The position numbers were made by a program, and so were the translations under genes. Source: Ochotona curzoniae (taxonomy: Eukaryota > Chordata > Mammalia > Lagomorpha > Ochotonidae). Taken from it: a stretch of 64,000 nt of DNA. A model generated the notes under the pieces. The model had not been told where the DNA came from, did not search any database, and saw nothing but the letters and a program-made list of their open reading frames with translations. The first letter of the stretch is position 1. Each line of letters begins with the position of its first letter. The stretch is from positions 26,523,501 through 26,587,500 of the forward strand of contig NW_024465369.1 in the NCBI RefSeq assembly GCF_017591425.1, read 5' to 3'. This document shows, one piece after another, positions 1-10,829 of this stretch.

Positions 1-3000
1 TAGTCTTTTAAATGACTGCCAGAAGCACTGAAAAATAATGTCTGAGTTGAATTATTTTAATAAACATTTAACCTGCCTGTATTTCAAAAGCAGAACATTA
101 CAGTAAGTTTTATAAATTGACAGAGAAACATGATGATTTTCTGTACCACTTATTTATTCTGGTTTATCAATGACTCAAGGAAAAAAAAAGTAGATATGCT
201 GATTAATCAGGTTTTATCGATCAGTACCATAATCAATGTTTCACTGAAATATCTGCAGAACCATTTCTCCCAGTCAAAAATTTATAAATCAATGCACATT
301 TCTGATCATTCAGTGTACTAACTCTACAGCCATGAACGTGGTACTTGATGAAAGTCTAGAAAATTTGTGCTCAAGAACATACTGATCAAAGGTAAAATAG
401 TAAACATTTCTGTCAAACCAAGGTTCTAAGAATAAACCAAAAAGTTCAGAACATGAAAACTGCAACTGTTTCAAATACACCTACTAATCTTGTAGATTCT
501 GGATCATTAATAATGATTACTTAATTAGGTAATCATTCAGGGCTTCTAAACACACGCACACACACAGAAACATTGGCATAGCCATCTTTATCTTGAGAGG
601 AAAATTTTGAAAAATGTTGTAGATGCCCCAATGTTCCGTATGTGTCCCTTGTGTAAGATCAGCAAGACACTGAACCCTAGAAGGTAGAGACCTGAAGTTC
701 AGGGAATAAAATAATTTACCTATAATGAAATCATTCATTTATCTTTTCTTGTGGCTTACATTTTAAGCCCTGTTAGAAATATTAAGTAATAAAGCAAACT
801 GCCTCTATAGATTCTTGGAAATACTTCTTTCTTTCCTCTCTCTAGTCTCATCTTCTTTCATTATTGAAAAGTAATTAATGAAATGTCTGCTCTTGCATGC
901 ATATCAGGAGTACTTGCCTAGAGAAAGGTTTTCAAACTTTCTGCCTGAAATGAACAAAAGCAACAATAACAGAAAAGATCTTCTATTTAGGAAGAGAAAG
1001 AGCCAGCACTGCAAATTCAGCTGCAGGAGTCTTAAACATCACTACTGAATATAGACATATGTATAAAGAATTCCTATAGATCACCCAGAAGCTATCTGAT
1101 ACAATTTTAAGAATCTCACTGATCCAGTACAGTCTAGAGAAAGATGTCCTTTAAAAAAAAAAAACACTTCTAGACATAATTCAAAGAGACCCCATGAACT
1201 GTCTTTCTTAGAGAGAAGAAAAGCAAGTCAACTCACACATACAGCTTCCAAACAGAAGTCGCACCCTCTTCCAGGAAAACAACAATGAGATTTTTATTAC
1301 CCTGCTATGATTCTTTCATTTCAGTCGTGATTAATCAGCAAGAATTACACTTCTCAAAACTCCCAGCTCACTCTTCTCTGCTTCTTCTGAGACAGACTCA
1401 GGCAAAATATCCAGTAGTCACCAACGGTATACAGGACAAGTATCGAAAAACTCTGTTTCAAAGAAGGAACACTTCTTTCTTCTCTTTGCCTCCAAAAATG
1501 ATGCAGCCTGCATTGTAACTGCTGTCACAAAATGTTGTGGCTTTTTTTTTCTTTTTAACTTGGTCATTTTTTTTCTTAACAATGCCCTTCAAATTTTGAA
1601 TAATGCATACAACACATTCAGTATTCAAGAATACATGGCATGTTTAATCTGATACCTCTATTTTTGAACTGAAATTCCAAAGGACTTGTGAGTCCATGTG
1701 GTTTATATTGATAACCATTCACATGCACAATTAATAAACAATAGAAGATGATGCGTACAAGACTGTTTAGGGACATGCCTTTTACAAGAAAAATGTTTCT
1801 TTCCAAATAAAAGCTAATTTGTCACTAATGTAATGAAAAGGGGAAACAGGGATGAAGAAGTCAGAGAGAGGAAAAAAGAAGAGAATAACTGAAATGTGAA
1901 TGAGTGAGAAACTCTGACACTGCATATATGTGCTTCCAAAATACTCTTTTAAAATAATTTTCTTGTAGAACAATCTCTTTTTGAAATGCCCACGTGAGCC
2001 TAGAAACCAAACCTACCAGAATATATCATAAATGTCTATTTTTAACAATTATTCATTTATAAAGACTGTGATATCCACTTCAATCTCTCAACTGTTGTAT
2101 CCAGAAAACTTCACATACAGTGTTAACACTAATAAATAGATCTTGTTGGTTCCAGGAAACCTTCTTCTTTAAAAATCTATCCTGGTCAAAATATCTTTGC
2201 TTTTTTTTCTGTTGTATTAAATTTAGGATCAAAAACATCAAAGCAGCTTCCACCTCGGACCTAACTTTTAGAGGATCAATGTGACAAGGCAGTCCCTGAT
2301 AGATGTTTCTCTTGATAAACGACTTGTTCAAAAGAGACATTGTAGCTTTCATTTCCTGACCACAACACACTTTTAATTTGCAACAGCAGAGCTGCCAGAG
2401 TGTGAGCACTTGCCCACTTTCTAGACTTTTTGGTTGGGAGCTCTGCTTCCTTTAGACCACACATTTGACACAAACAAAACTGAAAAATAATCAGAGTAAC
2501 AGAATCAGAAGATAGGAGCCACTAAAACCTATGGTGCACACAAGTGTCTACTTTGCATATATGCACATCCACTCTGCTTCCAACCCAAATTCTAGTGCAT
2601 GGTAGTAAGGCTTCTGAACATCTCTTGCACATCGGGCATTTAAACACACGGGGAAATAAATTATGTGACTATTATTTAATAGTAAGCAGAGACTTGGAGG
2701 GAGCAATTTACACACTTCAATCTACTATTAAATGTCATGAATTATATGACTGCCTATGCTATCATTTTTTTTACATATTATTGCAATGATTATTATTACC
2801 AGTACCCAGAAATCACATCTAAGTATCAATACGGCGAACAGTCAAACCATGCAATTTCTGCTCTCAGCACATTGTCCGAGCTCCGATTTAAAATTTATAA
2901 ATGTAATATCCTCCTCATCACAGGCAGCAGCCCAATCTGCTCTGAATATATATTACAGCTTTAACATCACAGAGGGAAATCGCCCATCTGGCAATCCCAT

Positions 3001-5339
3001 TCGCTCCAACAGCTCCGGGGGAAAAAAAAAAAAGCTGTGCTCTCTCCTCCTTAAAACATTTCTCAGGGCAAATTATGTGCATCTAAAATAAACAGTCTTC
3101 TTATTGATCGCTTCAAAGTCAACAAGTTCCAAATGCAGAATGCAATCAAACCCTTCCTGTCGTGTAAGAGTGGTGTGTGTTCAGCTATACGATAGCCACC
3201 AGAGTCCACCCAGAAGTGTAGGTCGCGAAACGCGTCTTCAAGTCCCTCGCCCCTTATTCATGTTTGTGTTATGAGAAAGCAAGGACCAGGGCCACACTAC
3301 AAACAGCTTATTGGCAGCTTTGCCCCCTGTTATTTCTTTCTTTCACAATCTCTCCTTCCTCCCCTCTCCCTGTTCTGGAGGATGTAGGGTGGTGTGGTAA
3401 GGGTAACTCACAAGCCAACAAAAACCCACAACATTCAAAGTGGACCTAGCTTTGGTTATGTAAAACACTTTAACATCTTTCTGTTGTTGTTGTTCCTTCT
3501 TAGTCTTAATTGAATATCACAATGTGTGCGCATGGCACAGCCACAAGAGCTATTGAAAACTCCCTCTCACTCCATTTAACTGACTTTTTTTTTTTTTTTT
3601 TGTAAAGAAAGTGGAAAGAGCGATTTCAAATGAAGTCAATTTCAGTGCTTGATTATTTAATTCTGTCACAGGTTAAAAGTAAAAAGTGCTGACAGGCAGA
3701 CAAGTGAATGGCCAGGGAGGGGAAAAAAAAAAGAATAGCCACTGTTCCTTAAAACACATTAAAGACTTAGAGCAATATATATCTTATTTTGATGTAAAAG
3801 ATACCCCCTCACTCACTGCACCCCAAAAAGCCAGAATAACAGATCACTCCACAAAGCAATCACCGAGAGAACAGATGATCAATTTACATTAGTAGATTAA
3901 GGTTAAAAAAAATTTCTTAGCCAGTCTTGTGTGTGTACATATATACTTTGATTAGTTAGCAATTTCCCCTCCCCACAATATTCCCACCCTTTCCACCCAG
4001 GCCCCCTCCCCTCAAAAAAGCCCAAGGAGTTTAACTAATTTACATACCATTTGACTCCAGCCGTTATATAGTGCATTAGTACATTGCTAGTAACATGCAA
4101 CTTTGGGATTGAAGCTAAAACTGATAAAAGTAGACTCAAGCAATATATTAATCAAAACTGAAAAATGTAAACAAGTGCTAGCAAAAGCAAAAAAAAAAAA
4201 GCAAGGTGACAGAGTAAAATAAACATACATGTATTTTCATAAAAGGAATTAGATATGTATATGTATATATATGTACAGAGCATTAGCCTCCGCTTCCCAA
4301 GCAGAGTCTTCTCTGGTTTTATCATGCTCTTTAATTTGTCTTTCCTATTTAGATGCAAAGGAAGTAAATTCCAAAACTGACATACCATAAACACTGGTGC
4401 TACTGATCATTTCTTGCTGGCAGCACAAAAAGCTGAATTGGATTTCTCACAAGCAGGAATTCCAAAGGTTGCTTTTCATTAAAGCCACTTTTCCTCTCAG
4501 CTATCAAATGTCACTGCCTTGAAACGTGGGCCCTTTCGTCAGGTATTCATTTAACCTACATGCATATAATTAAGGGGGAAAGCAACATCAACAAAAAGGG
4601 GATCTCAGATCACAGGAGAAGAAAGAAAGGAAAAAAAGCACATGACCAGGAATGCAAGTCCATGTCAATTTCACTCACTCCCATTGAAACTAACAAGAGC
4701 TCCGGGGAGGACGGTAATAGGATCAGTGGATTGTATATACCATTAAATTATACATCTTTCTCTCCCGTTCCTTGCCAACAATACGCCCACCACGCTGTAC
4801 CCCCTCCAAGATGATGTGCTTACATTTTTCTGCAACCGATCTTCTGACGTTTTCCTCACTTCCCCAGCCACCAGATTGTAATTTAACCTCAACTTTTTGT
4901 GTGTGTGCAAGATTCTTATTTACACTTCTTATTTACTTAGAAGTTAGTTCCCGAAGAAAGTCTAGCCCCACCCTTCGGTTCCGCTTTCTTATTTTTCTTT
5001 TCTTTTCTTTTTTTCTTTTTAATTTTTGAAGTCAAAAGATAGTGGTAAGTAAACCCAATAAAGCGACACGCGAGATTCTTGCAATCGCGAACTCTTAATC
5101 CCATACTACAGTTAAAAACGACTGAGCAGGAAAAAAAAATATATATATATATATATGCATTCTAATGTTTCGGGGCTACTTTGTAGGGAGAAATTAGACA
5201 GCAGGTTGGCGTACGGAATAGGAACAAATGCAAATTAAATGTAATGTTTACGGCCCAACTCGAAGATCTCTTTTTATTGCGGGTCTGGGACCTATTTATA
5301 TTCTTTAAAAAACAAAAACAAAAATTTAAACAGATGGTA
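1..5339. other. Transposon-free flank left of CpG island
   Basis: No SINE, LINE, LTR or gene is recognised in this 5.3 kb. It is AT-rich, non-repetitive DNA with short low-complexity runs: CA at 541-560, poly-T at 3583-3601, ATGT/TATA at 4245-4275 and TA at 5140-5156. If the minus-strand first exon at 5363 is real, this is the start of its first intron. A cluster of ATTA/TAAT cores lies at 501-536. The absence of insertions, against dense CSINEs further right, hints at constraint, but conservation cannot be measured here. Confidence 0.6.
501..536. promoter_or_regulatory. Clustered homeodomain-type ATTA cores with inverted arms
   Basis: The stretch contains several ATTA/TAAT cores including one TAATTA, and the arms GATTAC and GTAATC flank the TAATTA core as an imperfect palindrome. 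Paired ATTA cores are the usual recognition form of homeodomain dimers. In AT-rich DNA such clusters also arise by chance, so this is only a candidate site. Confidence 0.25.
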
Positions 5340-5360
5340 GCAAACTACGAAGCTCTCCTT

Positions 5361-5367
5361 ACCTGAA
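5361..5367 (-). other. Splice donor CAG|GTAAGG
   Basis: The plus-strand text CCTTACCTG reads CAGGTAAGG on the minus strand, a near-perfect match to the U1 consensus (MAG|GTRAGT). It sits at the left border of the CpG island, where a first-exon donor of a leftward gene would be expected. Chance matches occur, so the call depends on this context. Confidence 0.55.
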
Positions 5368-5470
5368 CGCGCGGAGCGAGAACCCGATAGGTTAGCGTAG
5401 CATCGATCCGCTGTGTTTGCTGATGAATGGAAGCGAGGGTTAAGCGAAGGTGCTTATGATTTGAAATCAT
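5363..5470 (-). CDS. Open frame starting at the uORF stop and running into the splice donor
   Basis: An ATG at 5470-5468 (G at -3, A at +4) opens a frame of exactly 36 codons that reaches the donor in phase 0. The peptide starts MISNHKHLRL and ends APRVQ. It could be a second uORF finishing in exon 2, or the N-terminus of an alternative protein isoform. I do not recognise it, and 36 open codons can occur by chance in GC-rich DNA. Confidence 0.2.
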
Positions 5471-5511
5471 TCCAAGTTTTTGAAGGGAAGACGGACTGCA
5501 GCCTCTGCCAT
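5467..5511 (-). CDS. Short upstream ORF, 14 codons, strong start context
   Basis: The ATG at 5511-5509 has A at -3 and G at +4, a strong Kozak context. It encodes MAEAAVRLPFKNLE and stops at TGA 5469-5467. Its stop overlaps the next ATG (ATGA, sharing bases 5468-5469), an arrangement compatible with reinitiation. It lies wholly inside the candidate first exon, so the likely role is translational control rather than a functional peptide. Without a transcript, use of this ATG is unproven. Confidence 0.3.
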   Translation of the reverse strand: MAEAAVRLPFKNLE

Positions 5512-5539
5512 GTTGGAATTTCAAACCCAAAACAGCTGC

Positions 5540-6570
5540 TTGGAAGGAGCCAGCATGCCAGAGGCTGGGCGCAGGCGCAGAGCGCCGCCGAGCCAAATTC
5601 AAATCACTTTCACACTAAGAGCCAAAGATCAGTTTTCAAAGGAGAGAGGGAGAAAAGAGACGGAGGCTGCCGCGAGGGAGAGAGGACGGGAGGCAGTGGC
5701 GAGAGGCGGGCAGTGGCGAGAGACGGGCAGCGGGAGCACCGGGAGGGAGAGGGAGAGGCGCTCGGAGCCCGCGGAGCTGGAGGGGGAGAGAGGGAGGCGG
5801 GAGGCGAGCGGGCGAGCTCGAGACGCGCCAGAGATTCATGGGCAGGGAGGGCTCAATGGCCGCGCCGCGCCGGCCGGCCGGCCGCTCGGGTCATGTTACA
5901 CAGCCGGGGCCGCGGCGGCCTCCCAGCCTCGCCGACGCGCTCCCGCGGCCCGGAGGGGCCCCCGAGGTCATGATGACGCGCTCGGGGACGCGGGGCTCTG
6001 GCTGCCTGCCCCGCGCGCTCGGGCGGCGCAGCCCGGGGACAGGGGCGCCCGAGCCTCAGGGGGTGGGCTGGGCTGGGCTGGGGGGCGCGAGGGGCAGGGG
6101 CCTCGCTTTCCCACGCGTGACCGAGGCAGCCCGGGAGGACCCGGGACATGGGGCTGCGCGGGCCCCTCCCCGCCGCTCTCGACAGCTGCGGGGGCCCGTC
6201 CGCCTCTTCCCAACGCTCGCGACCCTCCCCACGAGTCTGCCAACTGGACGGGCTCCGACCCTGAAGAGTCGGGACCCCACTCACCCGCGCCATCCCCTGG
6301 ACCCCACACCCTCCCGGCCACGCCGGGGACCAGCCAGAAAACGACTTTATCTGCCAAGAAGAACGCAACTTCGGGGGAGAAATCCGTTTTCAACCAGTCG
6401 CCCTCCCCCGCCTCCCTGGGAATAAATAAAACCCTAAGTATCTAGGTGTGCGGTCCCCTCCCGCGCCGGCGGCACCCTCCCTACCTCCCCCAGGCGGTTC
6501 GGGCAGGGGAGAGCAGTGCCCGGGGGCCCGGCGCGGGCTGCAGCGCGCCGGCCGAGATGCTGGGCTGCTG
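5540..6570. promoter_or_regulatory. CpG island (promoter)
   Basis: This is the only CpG-dense segment in an otherwise CpG-poor window, including a GGCCGGCCGGCC run at about 5869-5883 and many CGCG and GCGC words. It is GC-rich throughout, with a purine-rich left third and an SP1-like GGGCGG/GGGGCG content. Long ORFs on both strands follow from the lack of AT-rich stop codons and show low-complexity Arg/Pro/Gly/Ala composition, so they are not called as genes. Direction is inferred as leftward from the donor at 5363; a divergent rightward transcript is also possible (weak donor AGG|GTAAGC at 6827). Confidence 0.85.
6059..6085 (+). promoter_or_regulatory. G-quadruplex-forming run in CpG island
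   Basis: Five runs of three or more G are separated by loops of one or two bases (T, CT, CT, CT), which satisfies the canonical G3+N1-7 pattern on the plus strand. Such motifs are common in CpG-island promoters, often near transcription start sites. Folding in the cell is not shown. Confidence 0.6.
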
Positions 6571-8949
6571 CTTTCCCAACCCCCTCTAGGAGCGATCCGG
6601 GACCCAGGAGTGGGAAGAGAGTAGGGGCTTTGTAGTGCTGGGAGCTCAGGAAGAATGAGATGTGCAGTTGAGTGTGTTGCTCGCATCCCAGGGAGCAGTG
6701 CAACGCTGATTGTCTGTTGCTGAGATCGCCTTTTGTTCGGAACATAAGGTTTAAGGAACACACACACGTTTTCTGGGGTCTCTTGTTAGATGTAAATGCG
6801 CTGTATCCAGACGCTTACTATGCAGGGTAAGCTCAGTTGGTTTACTAATCACCCCGCCCCACCCCCAAACAATCAGGATCATTTCAATGGGAACCTCATT
6901 CAGACTTCTGGGCTGAGGGTATTGCCTGCAACCTATTTCATTCTAGACTAGCCAACCATCCAACTGAGATAATAAAGCAAACAATAACATTTGATCATGA
7001 TGTCTATGAGACCATGTGCCCGGCAAAGTTCTTGAGGAATTATAATGAGAAAGACAGTGGGTTCTGTAATAATTTCTCTTCGTTTTCATTAAATATGACT
7101 TTCACAGATAAAGGGTGAGTTTAGGCTCCGGCCTGGTGGACATTCACTTCGCTGTATTTCAACTAAGCTGAGAATGAAAGGGACAAAATTGCATATTCGT
7201 CCAGCAGCTCATCAAGCTAGAATACGTTACCTTTGAAGGTTGCACAGGAAGATGTGCTTGTTTAGGGCCGGCCCTCCTCAGAACAGGGTCTGCTTGGCCC
7301 AGCTTTGCTGCTGTGGACTTAATAGATGAAATTGCAGTTCTGCAGATGCTTAAAGGTGGGTGTTTAAAAAAATATGCCACCTATACGCTTTGAAATTAAT
7401 CTCATTTTCCTTTTGTGATTTCCTTACAAGTGAATGGATGCATTTAAGTGGCACAATGAGAAAGGAGAACGATTTTAGTTACAACTAGGCAGATGACAGA
7501 ATTTAAAAGACAAAAAAAAAAAGTGATTCAAGATCTTAATATTTCTAAGCCATTAGATTTCTATTTGGAGTGGATTTGACCTTTCTGCACATTTTTTTTT
7601 TTAAATTCGGCTTCAAAATAAAACAGACGAACTTGATTCTGTTGTAACAGAATACTGAAACCCCTTTAGTTATATTTTACAAGATAGCTTTGAAACGGAT
7701 ATTGTAGAAACTTGTTCATTAGATTTTACCACAAAGAAGTAAGTGTAGGGAAATAGCTGTGGGTCACCGTCAGGTTGAGTACGCATGAGTTTTTTAAGAA
7801 TTTTTTTTTAAAGAAGTAATTTCAGTTACTGCCTATGTGGGAAATGACAACCAGAAGTTCTCTGAAAACATGGCAGATGCTCTGTATGAGTCAGGCAAAA
7901 CCGTTCAGTCTTTGTTTGTCAAAAAGTTCAGAACTCATCAACCTTTAACACTAAATTCCTAGTATTGAATGTATAGTTCCTTGAGTAAATCATACTATTG
8001 AATAAAATAGAGAAGGGAATACCTACTGAGTACAAAAGCATTGTATTTTGATGATAGACTCAAAGCAACTCTTGGAATATCTGAAATGTAACCCCTATTC
8101 TAAAAAGGAAAGAAAAATGTGTTTGGCAAAAGTTTAGTAACAGATCATAATGAATACCTTTTTCTGTTCCCTCACTTATGTTTGAAATAAGCACTATAAA
8201 AACCATCACTCAACATTGAAAGGGCCGCAATTAATCTTGGAATCAAGCAGCGGTAAACTATTTAAAAAGCATACTGCACATATTTACACAAAGTTTCAAA
8301 ATCATATATACTCCAGGGGAAAGTTTTTACATGGCAGAATATATATTCTGGGATTTGCATGACTAACAAGAGCCACATCAAAGTATAGTTCGTTTTATAC
8401 TACCTCCAACAGCTCTTTTTCCTTTAGGTATGGATCCAAATTGCTTTTGTCAAGTTAACCTCAGCAAAGGAAAATAATAAGACTTTGTATTTTATAGAGA
8501 TGTATTGCTTCTTTCTGGTTTTAACAGTGTTTTTGTTTTGAAATAGAACTATTTTTAATGATGTGGCCTGGTTTGACACATTGACATAGTCACCATATTC
8601 AATCTCCATCCATCTTTAAAACTTATACTCAAATGAATGTTCCCAGTTCTAACTGACTTCTATCTCTATTGTCTGCACATAACTTATGAAACTTCTTGTT
8701 ACAGCATGAGAATTAGAAAATGCGCTCTTAAAGGGAGTCGATTCACTAGTCAAAGAAGCATTTCAAAGATTTGATTGCACGTATTTTCCCCATTTCATCA
8801 TACAAATTGCTGAATAATTTCTTACAGTTTTGCTTTGTTAATGTACAATATTAAAATATAACAAATTATAGTACATAATACATTTTGAGTTCAGCTTTTC
8901 AAGAAAATTCAAAGAAAAGTAAATGTATCTATTGTTTTCCTTCAGACTC

Positions 8950-8952
<3 letters not shown>
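6571..8952. other. Non-repetitive DNA right of the CpG island
   Basis: No gene, SINE or LINE is recognised. The sequence changes abruptly from GC-rich to AT-rich at about 6.6 kb. It carries short A and T runs and a possible but weak plus-strand donor at 6827. Confidence 0.5.

Positions 8953-8998
<46 letters not shown>
8953..8998. repeat. (TG)n microsatellite
   Basis: About 23 uninterrupted TG dinucleotides, a likely length-polymorphic marker and a potential Z-DNA former. Confidence 0.97.
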
Positions 8999-8999
<1 letters not shown>

Positions 9000-10140
9000 C
9001 TTCTCAAACCAATTCAGAAGAGTAGAATTCTATTCGTTCCTTGTTATTGTTCTTAAGGTAATCAGCAACGTCAGCCAGAGTGAAGGGTGATATTGCCTGT
9101 GATTGTGCAGGTGACTTACACTTCTCTATACTAGACCAAGGATAATTTGAGCTAGGCTGGATACAGAGATGTACTTTATGCATATGATGGGAGAGGAAAA
9201 GGATGAGAAAATCAACATAGACAGAAAAGAGAAGTTTAAAAAGATGAAGGAGATGAGAGTGACAAGACGCTTTAGTCTGGAAACCTATGATAATAAATGC
9301 CTCTTAAAATGGTAAACAGTCGAAATCAAGTTTCAAATGCTTGTTTTTAGTTTTAAACTTAAGCCTTTAACAGTTCAATGAAATGTTAACATAATACCAT
9401 TTTCTTCCAAGCCACTATGTTTCAGGATGCCAATAGTTGTTCACAAAACCTAGACCCTGTTTTTATACTGCTCACAGAATCTAAAATAGATCTTAAAAAT
9501 AATGCAAATTAGGGACAATCTTTTTTTAATTGTTCTATGAAGTTGAAATTTATTTGAAGGGCTATCATTTCTGCTTCAAATCAGCTATGACTGCTAGGAA
9601 GCAAAGCAAGTGAAAACCTTGGCTTCATTGAGTAAAATCACTCAGTTTGTTCAGAATTACACTTGAATACAGGTACTGTCAAACGACGTTAGAGTGGGCC
9701 ATGTGTCTCCTCTGAGATCCAGCTCCACGGTGCAGACAGACTTGGAAATTCAGCCATGAGTTCATTGAAGATGTGTTCGATTATGTAGCAGGGCTCTCTT
9801 CCTGTAATATGAGTTTTTTTTTTATTTTGTTTAACATCTATTTGCAGTGTTTAACGTATGTGGTGCAAAACCATATAACTTTACATGGGTCTCATTTTAT
9901 TTAGAAAGTACATATGGAGTACTTACTGTGGTTTTAAGTATTGCAGTAAAAATTTCAGAGGGTTTAAGGAAAACTGACATTAACACTTCACAGCTAGTCA
10001 GAAAATATAGCTCCAAGTGAATGTTCTAAGTGCAGTTAGAGAAGGAGTTTTATCCAGGAGACCATATGGGTTTTTTCATGAAAGAAAAGGTGGTTTTCCA
10101 CACTTCCTTGTCTCAATCTTTGTGCTCTGCTGCACAGCAC
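8999..10140. other. AT-rich unique DNA
   Basis: No feature is recognised here apart from short T runs near 9815. Confidence 0.5.
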
Positions 10141-10149
10141 CATGTGTAA

Positions 10150-10500
10150 TCTGTATGCTTTGCTTGTCGCTGGACTCCGACTCCCAGACTGGACTGCCTC
10201 ATCTTCCCCTTGTCTCCCTCACCATGCTCAACACTGCCCTCCTCCAGCAACACGGCCTGCTCTTCCTCAGGACACATCAGTGTCTTTCCCCACTTTCCCT
10301 TCAGTCTCTACAACACTGTCACTTCACATTGTTGGGAAAGTATCTTTTGTGTTTGACTCCTCGATTAGATTACCCCTTTCTGGAGGAGGCAAGCATTGTA
10401 ATTTTTATCATTGGTTTATGTGTTTTGTTGTTTTGTTTCATATCCCAATTTCTAAATGATACAATAATCCTGAATAAATATTTACTGAGGAAATTAACAA
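10150..10500 (+). mobile_element. Probable L2 3-prime fragment (ancient LINE)
   Basis: The stretch resembles the L2 tail in plus orientation: a CT-rich coding-end part, a TTAGATT...GAGG...GCAAGCATTGT portion in the place of the usual TAGATTGTAAGCTCC...GGGCAGGG, then CCTGAATAAATATTTACTGAGG in the place of the CTCAATAAATATTTGTTGAA end. Divergence is high. Plus-strand ORFs across it are shadows. Identification rests on memory of the consensus. Confidence 0.45.
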
Positions 10501-10544
10501 GCTGATATGCAGAGTAAATAAGACAGATCTTCAGATTTTCCATA

Positions 10545-10730
10545 TCCTCTGGTTCACTCTCCAAATGGCTGAGGCTGGACCACATGGAAGCCAGAAGTCC
10601 TGGTCTCAAATGTGGTGCTATGGCAATAACAGCCAGGCCATCTTTTGTGGCTTCCCAAGTGCATTAGCAAGGAGCTGGGCCAGAAATGAAACTGGCACTC
10701 ACTGGGGATGCCAGCCTTGCAACTGTTGGT
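10545..10730 (-). mobile_element. Old CSINE fragment, minus
   Basis: Recognisable antisense CSINE words are a GGTTCACTCTCCAAATGGCTG core, GAAGCCAGAAGTCCTGGTCTC, TGGCTTCCCAAGTGCATTAGCAAGGAGCTGGG and a final GGGATGCCAGC. Both ends are eroded. It is the leftmost SINE in the window. Confidence 0.65.
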
Positions 10731-10787
10731 TTTATCTTCTCTGCCAGAACACCTGCCCCAATGTTAGTTTTTACCAATCCAGACCCT

Positions 10788-10809
10788 GGGGGTGGGGGTG
10801 GGGGTGGGG
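10788..10809 (+). repeat. (GGGGGT)n tract, G-quadruplex-forming
   Basis: Four runs of 5, 5, 5 and 4 G are separated by single T bases, an ideal intramolecular quadruplex with one-base loops. It sits just right of an old CSINE in otherwise AT-rich DNA, with no promoter features nearby. Confidence 0.9.
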
Positions 10810-10829
10810 AGCAGTAATGTTTTGAGAAA

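Larger units (their letters stand above)
5363..5830 (-). other. Candidate first exon (mostly 5-prime UTR) of an unidentified leftward gene
   Basis: On the minus strand the 3-prime end is fixed by a consensus donor, CAG|GTAAGG, with the last exon base at 5363. Upstream the minus strand is GC-rich, pyrimidine-rich (5640-5800 is GAGGG-type purine-rich on the plus strand) and lies inside a CpG island. The 5-prime end is not visible; 5830 is only a guess from the end of the pyrimidine-rich part. An NRF1-like GCGCAGGCGC lies at 5570-5580 and a YY1-like ACATGGCAG at 5505-5513. The exon carries a short strong-context uORF and an open frame running into the donor. The downstream exons would be left of the window. 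I do not recognise the gene. Confidence 0.5.

Noticed and set aside
5041..5051. Plus-strand donor-like GTG|GTAAGTA
   Set aside because: Good GTAAGT but in AT-rich DNA left of the CpG island with no exon evidence.
5480..6445. 321-codon plus-strand frame in the CpG island, and others of 125-195 codons on both strands
   Set aside because: Open frames in several frames at once, low-complexity Arg/Pro/Gly/Ala content and high GC show they result from absent stop codons, not coding selection.
6824..6832. Plus-strand donor AGG|GTAAGC right of the island
   Set aside because: Weaker than the minus-strand donor at 5363 and with no exon-like sequence in front; kept only as a possibility for a divergent transcript.
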